This document shows, piece after piece, positions 17,015 through 25,101 of a stretch of DNA of 64,000 nucleotides (its first letter is position 1; the number at the start of each line of letters is the position of its first letter). The DNA comes from an uncultured Methanomassiliicoccus sp. GTDB lineage: Archaea; Thermoplasmatota; Thermoplasmata; Methanomassiliicoccales; Methanomassiliicoccaceae. Below the pieces are notes generated by a model, which saw only the letters and a program-made list of their open reading frames with translations, did not search any database and was not told the DNA's origin. The position numbers were made by a program, and so were the translations under genes. Where the stretch lies: the NCBI GenBank assembly GCA_905202485.1, contig CAJKRY010000005.1:1-64000 (forward strand). Reading direction: 5' to 3'.

Positions 17015-17755
17015 ATGAATATGAGCATCAGGAAACATTGGGATAATGAATCCGTCACCTACAACAGCTTCGTCGTCAAAGGCTTCTCCATAAAGAAGGA
17101 AAGAGAAGCCTGGCAGAATCTATTTCTTGATGCTCTTAAATCAAAGAACCTCAGACTGCTGGATGTCGGCTGCGGACCGGGAATCGTTTCTATGCAGCTT
17201 GCGGATCTGGGCTACAGCATGACAGCTGTAGACTTTTCGGAAAAGATGCTGGCTGCGGCAAAGAAAAATGCTGCAGACAACAATCTGAAAATAGACTTCC
17301 ACCACGGCGATGCTGAAAATCTGCCTTTCGAAGACGAATCTTTCGAAGGAGTTGTCAGCGACTACATGCTCTGGACCGTACCTCATCCGGAAAAAGTAAT
17401 TTCTGAATGGTTCAGGGTATTGAAACCGGGGTGCAGGATAGCTTATGTAGATGGAAACTGGATTTCAGATCCTAAAATGTCCTGGATCAATACGTGTCTT
17501 TCTAGCTTAGGAGTATTTTTGGACTCGCCGTCAAGATGCCTGCATAAGAAGCGTGAAGAACAGACTGACATGCACACTCTGTGGTCTGTAAATGCTTCCA
17601 GGCCGGATGATGACATTAAAATGATGGAAAAAGCAGGTTTTACCGACATAGCTGTAAAGCATAACATTCAGGACAGCGTTCTTCGCGGCGTACGCCACCT
17701 GGCATATGGAAGCACTAATGACCACTTCATAATCACTGCAGTAAAACCTTTCTGA
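17015..17755 (+). CDS. class I SAM-dependent methyltransferase
   Basis: A 246-residue methyltransferase with motif I LLDVGCGPGIVSMQLA, the acidic loop at VDFSEKM and AENLPFEDESFEGVVSDYMLW as motifs II-III, then LKPGCRIAYVDG. It belongs to the UbiE/Methyltransf_11 type. The ATG at 17015 fits a TATA-like TTTTTAAATT about 25-30 bp upstream, implying a leaderless mRNA. The acceptor is unknown. A convergent paralogue of the same length follows 60 bp downstream on the other strand. Confidence 0.87.
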   Translation: MNMSIRKHWDNESVTYNSFVVKGFSIKKEREAWQNLFLDALKSKNLRLLDVGCGPGIVSMQLADLGYSMTAVDFSEKMLAAAKKNAADNNLKIDFHHGDAENLPFEDESFEGVVSDYMLWTVPHPEKVISEWFRVLKPGCRIAYVDGNWISDPKMSWINTCLSSLGVFLDSPSRCLHKKREEQTDMHTLWSVNASRPDDDIKMMEKAGFTDIAVKHNIQDSVLRGVRHLAYGSTNDHFIITAVKPF

Positions 17756-17815
17756 AAATAGAATTTTTTGTAAATGATTTGTAATATCACTGATTGCTCA
17801 GTGATATTTTTCTGT

Positions 17816-18556
17816 TTACTTTGTAGCGCATATCATGAATGAAAATGGAAGATACACATTTTCTCCGTTGCATTGAACGCAGTATGAATCTTTTCCATCA
17901 GTATCTACCTTTACAGACCTGACGCCCATTTCGACAAGCGTGTTAACATCCCACTGAGGTCTTCTTTCTTTACTCAACGGAAGCTCCCTGGCAATATCCT
18001 TAATAATGTTGCTGTCGACATTCTTGATATATCTGTGCTCAACTTCTCTGTTTCCTATCCTGTGAGCGTCTGCATAGTCGTCGTCATACAGATGCAGGTA
18101 GTGGTTTCCGTCAAAGATCATCATCTTCCCATTTGGTTTGAGAACTCTCAGCCATTCGGCATATGCCTTTTTAGGGTTTTCCAGATCCCAGATTAAGTTC
18201 CGTGAAAGCACAAGATCAAAAGTATCATCATCAAAGTCCAGGCTGTGGGCGTCCATTTTGGAAAGTTCTGCGTAGACGTTGTACCTTCTGCAGTTCTTTT
18301 CTGCTTCTTCCAGCATAGCTTCCGTGTAATCTACTGCGGTGACTTTGTGCCCTTCCCTTCCCATTAATATGGGAAAAAATCCGGGGCCGGTACCGACGTC
18401 AAGAATATTCAGCGGTCTGTCTGCGTCTACATGATCCAATATCACATTTTTCCAGCGTTCAGCCTTACTGGTCTCAAATTCGTCAATGATGCTTTCGGAG
18501 TATCCTTCTGCTCTCATCGACCAGTAGTTTCTGATCTCTTCCAGTTTTCCTATCAA
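17816..18556 (-). CDS. class I SAM-dependent methyltransferase (paralogue)
   Basis: 246 residues, matching the convergent neighbour in size and architecture: NILDVGTGPGFFPILM (motif I), VDYTEAML, AHSLDFDDDTFDLVLSRNLIWDL and LKPNGKMMIFDGNHYLH. Both proteins share an N-terminal W-x-x-x-x-x-x-Y-x-x-x segment and a long C-terminal half after the Rossmann part, so they probably share a substrate class. This architecture is frequent in Methanomassiliicoccales-like genomes in multiple copies (recollection, not checked). Confidence 0.87.
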   Translation of the reverse strand: MIGKLEEIRNYWSMRAEGYSESIIDEFETSKAERWKNVILDHVDADRPLNILDVGTGPGFFPILMGREGHKVTAVDYTEAMLEEAEKNCRRYNVYAELSKMDAHSLDFDDDTFDLVLSRNLIWDLENPKKAYAEWLRVLKPNGKMMIFDGNHYLHLYDDDYADAHRIGNREVEHRYIKNVDSNIIKDIARELPLSKERRPQWDVNTLVEMGVRSVKVDTDGKDSYCVQCNGENVYLPFSFMICATK

Positions 18557-18676
18557 ACGTATCCCTGTGAGGTATAGATATTATGAATATTAAAAAAGTA
18601 TCATTGTTTAGTTCTGTTTAAACTCAAAATGTTAAGAAAAATAGAGGTTTCACGTTGCCGTGAAACCTAAGGTGTT

Positions 18677-21130
18677 TCATTCTTTGTCTGCTCTTCTCTT
18701 CTGAAGGAATTTAGGTCCCTTCCAGCTCCAGTCGCCCATAAGGTGCATGAGAGCAGGAACGAGGTATGTAACCACAATCAGGGAGTCAATCAGGATGGCG
18801 AATCCGAGAGCGAATCCAAATTCCTGAAGCATCGGTGAAGCGGAAGACAGGAGGGTAAGGAATGTTCCGCCCATGATGAGACCGCAGAGGGTGATTACTG
18901 CTCCGGACTTCTCCAGTGCATTCATGATGGCTTCATCGTTGGAGAGTCCCTTGCTCTTTCCTTCTCTGATACGGGTTGTCAGCAGGATATCGTAATCCAT
19001 GCCGAGTCCGAGACAGACAACCAGCAGCACAATCGGCACAATCCAGGTCACAGGTATTCCCAGAAGCTCTGTGAACACGAGGTGTGTAAGTCCGATTGTC
19101 CACGATATGCTGAGCAGGATGGTGATCAGAGACCTGATGGGGGTGAAGTATGATCCCAGCACAAAGAACAGAAGGATGAAGATCAGTACGACGACACCGA
19201 TCTCAATCCAGGTGAACTCTGAATCTACAGTCTCTGAGATGTCCTGCACTGTAACTGCAGTTCCAGTAACCCAGACATCTTTAATTTCTGAAGAGTTATC
19301 TGCAGCGTATCCAGAGGCTGTGTCTTTCAGAGCCTTGATGGAATCCATCGATGTAGCGGACATCGGTTCGTCAGACATCATTACTGTAAGGACAGCATAG
19401 TTTCCGTTGGTGGATACCAGACCTGTTCCGTAGTTGACAATATAATCAATTGCTGGAGCTGCTGTTGCAACATCTGTATTCCAGCCGACCATGCTGAATG
19501 CCTGTGTAACTGCAGGCTGCACCATGCTTGGCAGGTTTTCTACAGCTGCTTTGTTTACCATTTCAGGAGTAATCATCTCTGCAGGCACGCCTTTAGCGAT
19601 TATTCCCTGGTAGACCAGCTGATACACTGAAGCCCAAGGCGTTGGTCCCAGAACATAACTGATATTTTCATCAGAAGCGCCGACTTCCGAGGACATTTTT
19701 GACAGCATCTGCAGATACTCGTATCCTATAGACGTCCATGTAAGCGTATGAGTAGTATTGTCTACAACTGCAATCGGACTCTGGAGCTCATAAAGGATAT
19801 ATGTCGGCATGATTAGGCCGCCGTCAGCTCTTTCAGTGATGACCTCTACTCCTTTCTTTCCTTCACTGTCAGGCATGATGCTTACCATGTCGTAGGAGTC
19901 ATCTGCTGTGAATGCTACATAGCACAGCGGAATTGAAACGATTATTGCAGCCACTACGATCGGGACTGCATATTTGATGGCGCGTTTGCCGGTTTTCTTG
20001 AAATACCTCTTGCTGAATTCTACGCATCTGCCGTAGAATCCATTGCGGGCTTTGCTTCCCTGCTGATATGTTGATATCTTGCTGGGCCAGAAGATTTTGT
20101 CGCCGATTACTGAGATGAGAGCGGGAATGAATGTCAGGGCGGCAAGCATGGCCATTACTATTCCGAGAGCGAGAATAATGCCCATCGTGGAAACCATAGA
20201 GAATGAACAGAACGACATCACACCGAAACCGATGATAACTGCGAGACCTGAGGTTGCGACGGATTCACCAGCCCATTTAACGGCTTCCTTAAGAGCTGCA
20301 TCCTTGTCTTTACCGGATTTGCGCTCTTCTCTGTATCTTGAAATTATGAAGATAGAATAATCACATCCTGCACCAAGCATTGATACAAGCACAATAATGC
20401 TGGTGATGTAGAATATGTCCAGTATTCCTCCGAGGAAGAATATCAGTGCCAGTACTATTCCATAGGCAATACCTACTGTGGCAGGAGGAACTACTGCAGT
20501 AACAACTGTAAGGAAGAACAGACCAATTAACAGGAGAATCAGAAGAATTGAGATGGGATCGATCTTCTGCACATCTTTGTTTGCGCCTTCCATAGTGTCG
20601 TATGTGATGGCATCATTTCCAGTGACATATGTTGTGCTGGCAATGCCAAGATCACTCTTGGTAGATGAAACGACATCACGGATGTTACCTATTTCATCAG
20701 TGCCGGTAAGGTCTTCGTCATTGTATGTGATGGCTATTAGATACACACCTTGCCGCTCAGCCGTGGACTGGTCTTTGCTGTAATAGCCCATTCCAGATGC
20801 CGTGACATTTCCGGTCCCGTACTTCTCATCAAGATGGGATTGCAGACCTGAACTCTGGTCAAGCAGTTTCTGCGCTTCAGCCAGTTCTTCTGGAGTATCA
20901 TAGGGAACCGCAATGATTGTTCCCTGACTTGTACTCGAATAGAAGTTTTCGTCAATTATCTCTGCTCCGCTTACAGATTCAGAATGTGCTCCTGACATGG
21001 TAGTCATGTCGTAGTTCATAACTGAATTGTACTGCACTGCAAACGGCAGAGCTACAACCAGGATTATGATCCATAATGCCAGGATTGGTTTTGGATGCTT
21101 TATGATGGCATTAGCTAACTTTTCGAACAT
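18677..21130 (-). CDS. MMPL/RND superfamily transporter
   Basis: An 817-residue membrane protein with two repeats, each with one helix, a large extracytoplasmic loop and five helices. The proton-relay motifs are GAGCDYSIFIISRYREER in the first half and GLGMDYDILLTTRIREG in the second. It resembles archaeal MMPL/HpnN exporters of lipids or hydrophobic drugs. I place the start at ATG 21130 after GGTGAGA rather than 84 bp upstream. Two copies of a TTTGA-N6-TCAAA palindrome sit just upstream and a divergent TetR gene follows, so repression by that TetR is likely. Confidence 0.92.
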   Translation of the reverse strand: MFEKLANAIIKHPKPILALWIIILVVALPFAVQYNSVMNYDMTTMSGAHSESVSGAEIIDENFYSSTSQGTIIAVPYDTPEELAEAQKLLDQSSGLQSHLDEKYGTGNVTASGMGYYSKDQSTAERQGVYLIAITYNDEDLTGTDEIGNIRDVVSSTKSDLGIASTTYVTGNDAITYDTMEGANKDVQKIDPISILLILLLIGLFFLTVVTAVVPPATVGIAYGIVLALIFFLGGILDIFYITSIIVLVSMLGAGCDYSIFIISRYREERKSGKDKDAALKEAVKWAGESVATSGLAVIIGFGVMSFCSFSMVSTMGIILALGIVMAMLAALTFIPALISVIGDKIFWPSKISTYQQGSKARNGFYGRCVEFSKRYFKKTGKRAIKYAVPIVVAAIIVSIPLCYVAFTADDSYDMVSIMPDSEGKKGVEVITERADGGLIMPTYILYELQSPIAVVDNTTHTLTWTSIGYEYLQMLSKMSSEVGASDENISYVLGPTPWASVYQLVYQGIIAKGVPAEMITPEMVNKAAVENLPSMVQPAVTQAFSMVGWNTDVATAAPAIDYIVNYGTGLVSTNGNYAVLTVMMSDEPMSATSMDSIKALKDTASGYAADNSSEIKDVWVTGTAVTVQDISETVDSEFTWIEIGVVVLIFILLFFVLGSYFTPIRSLITILLSISWTIGLTHLVFTELLGIPVTWIVPIVLLVVCLGLGMDYDILLTTRIREGKSKGLSNDEAIMNALEKSGAVITLCGLIMGGTFLTLLSSASPMLQEFGFALGFAILIDSLIVVTYLVPALMHLMGDWSWKGPKFLQKRRADKE

Positions 21131-21142
21131 TAAGTTCTCACC

Positions 21143-21194
21143 TTGAGCATGCTCAAGCAACATTGAGTATTTGAACCTTTTGAACATGCTCAAA
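21143..21194. promoter_or_regulatory. two TetR-type operators before the MMPL gene
   Basis: TTGAGCATGCTCAA at 21143-21156 is a perfect 14-bp palindrome. TTTGAACATGCTCAAA at 21179-21194 is the same motif with one asymmetry. Both read TTGA-N6-TCAA and lie 36 bp apart between the MMPL start and its promoter region. Confidence 0.65.
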
Positions 21195-21317
21195 AATATG
21201 CAGCATTTCTGCAAGTATATCTTTTTTTAAAGGGTATGAAAAAATTTAACTAAATGATTCCAGTAATAGCAACTTATTAAACCTAATAAAACAATGTTGG
21301 TAACAAGGGTTGTGTTA

Positions 21318-21333
21318 TTTGAGCACATTCAAA
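21318..21333. promoter_or_regulatory. third operator, before the tetR gene
   Basis: TTTGAGCACATTCAAA, same arms and spacing as the two sites at 21143-21194, 43 bp before the tetR ATG. This fits autorepression plus control of the divergent transporter. Confidence 0.6.
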
Positions 21334-21375
21334 CAACAGTAATTTGATCCTGAAAAACGATATGGAGGGGTTGGA

Positions 21376-22104
21376 ATGAAAACAAAGGAACGGTCTCCAA
21401 AAGCCTCGTTGGAGAATATAAATCAAAAACGTGACGTATCTCGCAATAAAATTTTAGAGGCAGCCATGGAACTTTTTTATGTTCAGGGCTATAACAAAAC
21501 TACCACCCGCCAGATAATTCAGAAGACAGGAATTCTGAACGGCAGTCTGTATCATTCATTCACCAATAAAGAAGACATCTTCAAAACAATCATCATCCAG
21601 GCCCTCACCGAGTCGCTGGAAGAATCTGAAAAACTCTTTCGTAAATGCGATTCAATTCCCGATCTGATTACTGTTGCCACTTTCCCAGTGGCTTTGGAAC
21701 TTTACGCAGCCAGTTTGTCAAAGAGAGCCGCTGAGCTGCTTTATCAAGCGCATCAGTCCTGGACTGTTCTGGACAGTTTCATAAATGTCTATATTGAATG
21801 GGTATCAAGCCACACCACTCTGTTTGATCCAAAAGAGCACAAACGCGAATTTTATGTAAACACTCTTGCTGTGATGGGCAGTATCGGCAATCTTGTAGGG
21901 GAATTCTGCAATACAGATCAGAAACCGGATTACAGAGACAGCTTCAAGATAGGATTGGAAATATTCTGTGCAGTTTTTAAATATCCGGCATTTACAATAG
22001 AATCTATAGCGGAAGATGTCTGCAACATGATCGAATCAAATAATGTTCAGATTTTCAAAAAATTGTGCATTGATAATGAAATTGTAGTTGAAAACCATGC
22101 ATAA
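21376..22104 (+). CDS. TetR family regulator of the MMPL transporter
   Basis: A 242-residue TetR protein. Helix-turn-helix at about residues 36-62 (TTTRQIIQKTGILNGSLYHSFTNKED, given in part as TTRQIIQKTG and GSLYHSF). The start is set by GGAGGGG eight bases before the ATG. The C-terminal ligand domain is long for the family. It is divergent from the MMPL gene across a 245-bp gap holding three near-identical palindromes, so it most likely represses both genes until a hydrophobic ligand is sensed. Confidence 0.88.
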   Translation: MKTKERSPKASLENINQKRDVSRNKILEAAMELFYVQGYNKTTTRQIIQKTGILNGSLYHSFTNKEDIFKTIIIQALTESLEESEKLFRKCDSIPDLITVATFPVALELYAASLSKRAAELLYQAHQSWTVLDSFINVYIEWVSSHTTLFDPKEHKREFYVNTLAVMGSIGNLVGEFCNTDQKPDYRDSFKIGLEIFCAVFKYPAFTIESIAEDVCNMIESNNVQIFKKLCIDNEIVVENHA

Positions 22105-22242
22105 TTCTGATTACGAAAACCTTTCAAATTTACGAAAACAGTATCGAACAATATTCTTCTGAAGTACTCAATCAATAGGTACTTGTACATCTAGAGTTAT
22201 TGCACCTTTTGGTAATACCTGAAGGTCTATGGATGGGGCATT

Positions 22243-22635
22243 ATGGCTGGCTATGATCTTAGCTGTAACAAATGTGGGCACACAGTAAACATTTCTGAGT
22301 GGATAGGGCAGCATGATACGGATCAGGAGATTGAAGAAAAGATCCGCAAGGGCGAATTCGGAGAAGAAGTCAAAAAGTTTTATGATGAACACGGCGGAGG
22401 CCCTATCACCGTTCTTTATGAATTATTCCGCTGCGAGAAATGCGACTTGATTTCTGAAGAAATCTATGTGATAATTGCCAAAAACAATGATGAATTCCTG
22501 ATGCACCATACCTGCAAAGAATGTGGCGGCAATATGTCGCTTGTAAATATGAGCATCGAAGGTACAGACCGCATTCCATGTCCTAAATGCCACAGGGGCA
22601 GGCTGGTAATGACCGGAGAGTTCCTCTGGGATTGA
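22243..22635 (+). CDS. zinc-ribbon protein of unknown function
   Basis: 130 residues with four CxxC-type knuckles: CNKCGH at residue ~8, CEKCDL at ~64, CKECGG at ~90 and CPKCHRG at ~111, enough for two zinc sites. Between them is an acidic, probably helical region. I recognise no family. It ends 4 bp before a Sel1-repeat gene and is probably co-transcribed with it, so it may be an adaptor or effector of the Sel1 proteins clustered here. Confidence 0.7.
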   Translation: MAGYDLSCNKCGHTVNISEWIGQHDTDQEIEEKIRKGEFGEEVKKFYDEHGGGPITVLYELFRCEKCDLISEEIYVIIAKNNDEFLMHHTCKECGGNMSLVNMSIEGTDRIPCPKCHRGRLVMTGEFLWD

Positions 22636-22639
22636 GATC

Positions 22640-23050
22640 ATGGATTTTGGACAGTTAATAAAAGCGGCTGAAGAAGGAGATATGAATGCTGGGACAACTC
22701 TCGGCATAATGTATCTTACAGGTGATGAAATCACTCAAGATTTTGAAATGGCTTTAAAGTATATTCTGCCTGCAGCCGAGTCTGGAAATGAAGAAGCGAT
22801 GTTTTACCTCGGTGGTATGTATCTAAACGGTCTCGGAGTAGAGATAAACGTTTCAAAGGCTATTGATTATTTTACGATCGCAGCTAAAGCAGGATACGAC
22901 TCTGCCCAGCTGCTTTTGGGACTAGCGTATCTGGAAGGTGAAGGCGTTGAAAAGAATATCGAGACTGCTGAGAAATGGCTTTCTGCAGCTGCAGAGCAAG
23001 GCAACGAAGATGCTGCTTATGAACTTGAAAATCTAAAGTCACTCAAGTAA
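22640..23050 (+). CDS. Sel1-like repeat protein (short)
   Basis: 136 residues made of about three Sel1-like repeats (A-x-x-x-L-G-x-x-Y-x-x-G-x-G-V pattern, e.g. AMFYLGGMYLNGLGVE and AQLLLGLAYLEGEGVEKN), a TPR-like helical solenoid for protein binding. No signal peptide, so cytoplasmic. It follows the zinc-ribbon gene by 4 bp. Its 3' end overlaps the end of the convergent Sel1 gene by 12 bp. Confidence 0.88.
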   Translation: MDFGQLIKAAEEGDMNAGTTLGIMYLTGDEITQDFEMALKYILPAAESGNEEAMFYLGGMYLNGLGVEINVSKAIDYFTIAAKAGYDSAQLLLGLAYLEGEGVEKNIETAEKWLSAAAEQGNEDAAYELENLKSLK

Positions 23051-23734
23051 TTCGTAGACATTCCTGTTAGCTTTGTCGAAAAGCTCTTTTGCTTTTTCTT
23101 CATCTTTTTCAACGCCGATGCCGTTGAGATACATTTCTGAAAGTCTCAAATAGGCATCGCTGTTGTCCTGACCGGCAGAAATCTTCAGAAATTTAACGGC
23201 ACATTCATAATCTCCCTTTGAGTAATGGATCATGCCAGCGCTGTATGCAGACAAATCATCTCCAAGTTCTCCTCCTTTGGAGAACCATTTCAGTGCTTCT
23301 TCCTTATCATCGTGAAAGCAGAACTCTCCCATTTTATAACATGCCGGGCCGTAACCGGATTCAGCTGCTTTTTTGTACCATTTCATTGCTTCTTCAGAAC
23401 TCTTTCCCACACCTTCGCCGTGCATATATGATTCAGCTAAGTCATACATCGCCTGCCGGTGGCCGTGGATTGCAGCTCTCATGTACCATTTTACAGCTCT
23501 TTCAGAATCTTTCCAGATTCCCAGGCCTTCGCTGTGGCATTTACCTCTCAGATACATAGCGCCTACATTTCCGGCATTGGCAGCAGAGCGGAATAGTGCA
23601 AAGGCTTTTCTAAAATCCCGTTTAACATATATGCCAGCATAATATCTCAGGCCGAGTTCGTAAGCCGCCGACGGATCTTCTCCAGAAATCCTTTCAAGTT
23701 CCTCAATGCTTGTTTTTGAATACTGCATCTTCAT
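23039..23734 (-). CDS. Sel1-like repeat protein
   Basis: 231 residues with about six Sel1-like repeats, for example GAMYLRGKCHSEGLGIWKD and AMYDLAESYMHGEGVGKS. No other domain, signal or membrane segment. It overlaps the longer Sel1 gene upstream at a 4-bp ATGA, so the two are translated together. The role is presumably scaffolding; partners are unknown. Confidence 0.88.
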   Translation of the reverse strand: MKMQYSKTSIEELERISGEDPSAAYELGLRYYAGIYVKRDFRKAFALFRSAANAGNVGAMYLRGKCHSEGLGIWKDSERAVKWYMRAAIHGHRQAMYDLAESYMHGEGVGKSSEEAMKWYKKAAESGYGPACYKMGEFCFHDDKEEALKWFSKGGELGDDLSAYSAGMIHYSKGDYECAVKFLKISAGQDNSDAYLRLSEMYLNGIGVEKDEEKAKELFDKANRNVYELLE

Positions 23735-24900
23735 CCCTTCTCACGCATAGCCATCATGGCACCCAGATGCCCCTGTTTTGCAGCCTGTGACATCCACCTT
23801 ACGGCTTCGTCTTCATTTCCTTTCTTAGAGAACATCACAGCTACTTCATACTGCGACTCCATGCTATTGAGTTCAGCTCCTTTCAGAAACCATTCGAATG
23901 ATTTTTCTTCATCGAGCTTCACTCCCCAGCCATCTCTGTATGCTATTCCTAGTGTGTAAGCCGCAGAGGCGCTGCCCCCGAGGGCAGCCCTTTCGCTCCA
24001 TTTTACAGCGGCTTCGTAATCCTGCGGCACGCCGTTTCCCAGAGCATACATGGAAGCTAGATCATGCATCGCTTCAGCGTTGCCGTTTTCAGCTGCCATG
24101 GTATACCATCTAACCGCTTCAGTATAATCTTTGTCAGTCCCTCTTCCCCATTCATACATTCTTCCAACTGCAGCGACTGCGGGAGGAAAGCCGTTTTCAG
24201 CTGCTTCCAGGCACATCCTAAAAGCTTCTGCTAGATCTTCCTCATTTTCAGATGTTTCATCTAAAACCGCAGACAAAGTGAATTTTTTCTCAAGACTGCC
24301 GTTTTCAGATTCCTCTATCATCTCTGCAAGGGAGCTGCCAGCTTTTTTGTACCATTTTATCGCTTCTCTATAGTCCTGAGAAACGCCGCAGCCGGTAAGA
24401 TATATCCTGCCAAGACGCAGCGCAGAAACAGAATTTCCCTGAGAAGCAGACTTGCTCAACCATTCTACTGCTTCCGTGCAGTTCTTTTCAATTCCATCGC
24501 CTCTCAGGCAGGCCATGCCGTAATTGTGCTGGGCTTCTGCCAGACCGGCTTCGGCAGCCTTTCTGAAACAATCAACTGCTTTCTCAGGCATGCCTCTTTT
24601 TAGATAGATGGTTCCAGCCTGGAACGATGCAGCCGCAACACCTTTGGAAGAAGCATCACAGAACAGTTCTAAGGCTTTTTCAATATCAGTTGAGGTACCC
24701 AGGCCGTCTTTATACATCATCGCAGCGTTGAAGGCAGCTTCAGCATTGTTTGGTGCAGCTCTCAGATACCATTTGAGAGCTTCCTCATCATTCTTTTCGA
24801 CTTCTTTTCCCAAAGCATAGGCGGTACCGAGGTAGTACATTGCGTTAAAATCATTGGATTCTGCTGCGGCTCTGAGCGATTCAATAGTTCCCATAATCAT
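23731..24900 (-). CDS. Sel1-like repeat protein (long)
   Basis: 389 residues almost entirely of Sel1-like repeats, about nine or ten of ~36 residues (AMYYLGTAYALGKEVEKND, AQHNYGMACLRGDGIEKN, ALRLGRIYLTGCGVSQD, AVGRMYEWGRGTDKD and others). One interval around residues 190-225 departs from the repeat pattern. First gene of a two-gene minus-strand operon; ATG 24900 and ATG 24894 are both possible. A strongly folded element lies 40 bp upstream. Confidence 0.88.
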   Translation of the reverse strand: MIMGTIESLRAAAESNDFNAMYYLGTAYALGKEVEKNDEEALKWYLRAAPNNAEAAFNAAMMYKDGLGTSTDIEKALELFCDASSKGVAAASFQAGTIYLKRGMPEKAVDCFRKAAEAGLAEAQHNYGMACLRGDGIEKNCTEAVEWLSKSASQGNSVSALRLGRIYLTGCGVSQDYREAIKWYKKAGSSLAEMIEESENGSLEKKFTLSAVLDETSENEEDLAEAFRMCLEAAENGFPPAVAAVGRMYEWGRGTDKDYTEAVRWYTMAAENGNAEAMHDLASMYALGNGVPQDYEAAVKWSERAALGGSASAAYTLGIAYRDGWGVKLDEEKSFEWFLKGAELNSMESQYEVAVMFSKKGNEDEAVRWMSQAAKQGHLGAMMAMREKG

Positions 24901-24941
24901 CAGCCATAATTTCAGTGTGCAGTTACAAAAAAGCCTGCAAG

Positions 24942-24990
24942 TGCCGGCAATCTAGAGGCTTATCCTCACAAGGGGGTTAGATCACCGGCA
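24942..24990. ncRNA. strong hairpin element between the Sel1 operon and leuS
   Basis: Pairing is layered: TGCCGG/CCGGCA (24942-24947 with 24985-24990), a symmetric CA/CA internal loop, ATCTA/TAGAT (24950-24954 with 24978-24982), a 7-nt one-sided bulge GAGGCTT, then ATCCTC/GGGGGT closing an ACAA loop. On the minus strand the element is followed by CTTGCAGGC and six T, as in a terminated small RNA. On the plus strand it would be a leader about 110 nt before leuS. The strand cannot be settled from one sequence. Confidence 0.45.
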
Positions 24991-25101
24991 GGACATGTAA
25001 GTTGTAATCAGATATGAGATTTGCTCCTCTGTTTTAGCTGTGCCACACGAATATTCTTATTAATAGTGGTTATGTATTCCTGCGTAAAGACAGGTGTAGC
25101 T

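Noticed and set aside
24942..24995. H/ACA guide RNA (ACA after the stem)
   Set aside because: The internal loop is only CA/CA, far too small for a pseudouridylation pocket, and no kink-turn is visible.
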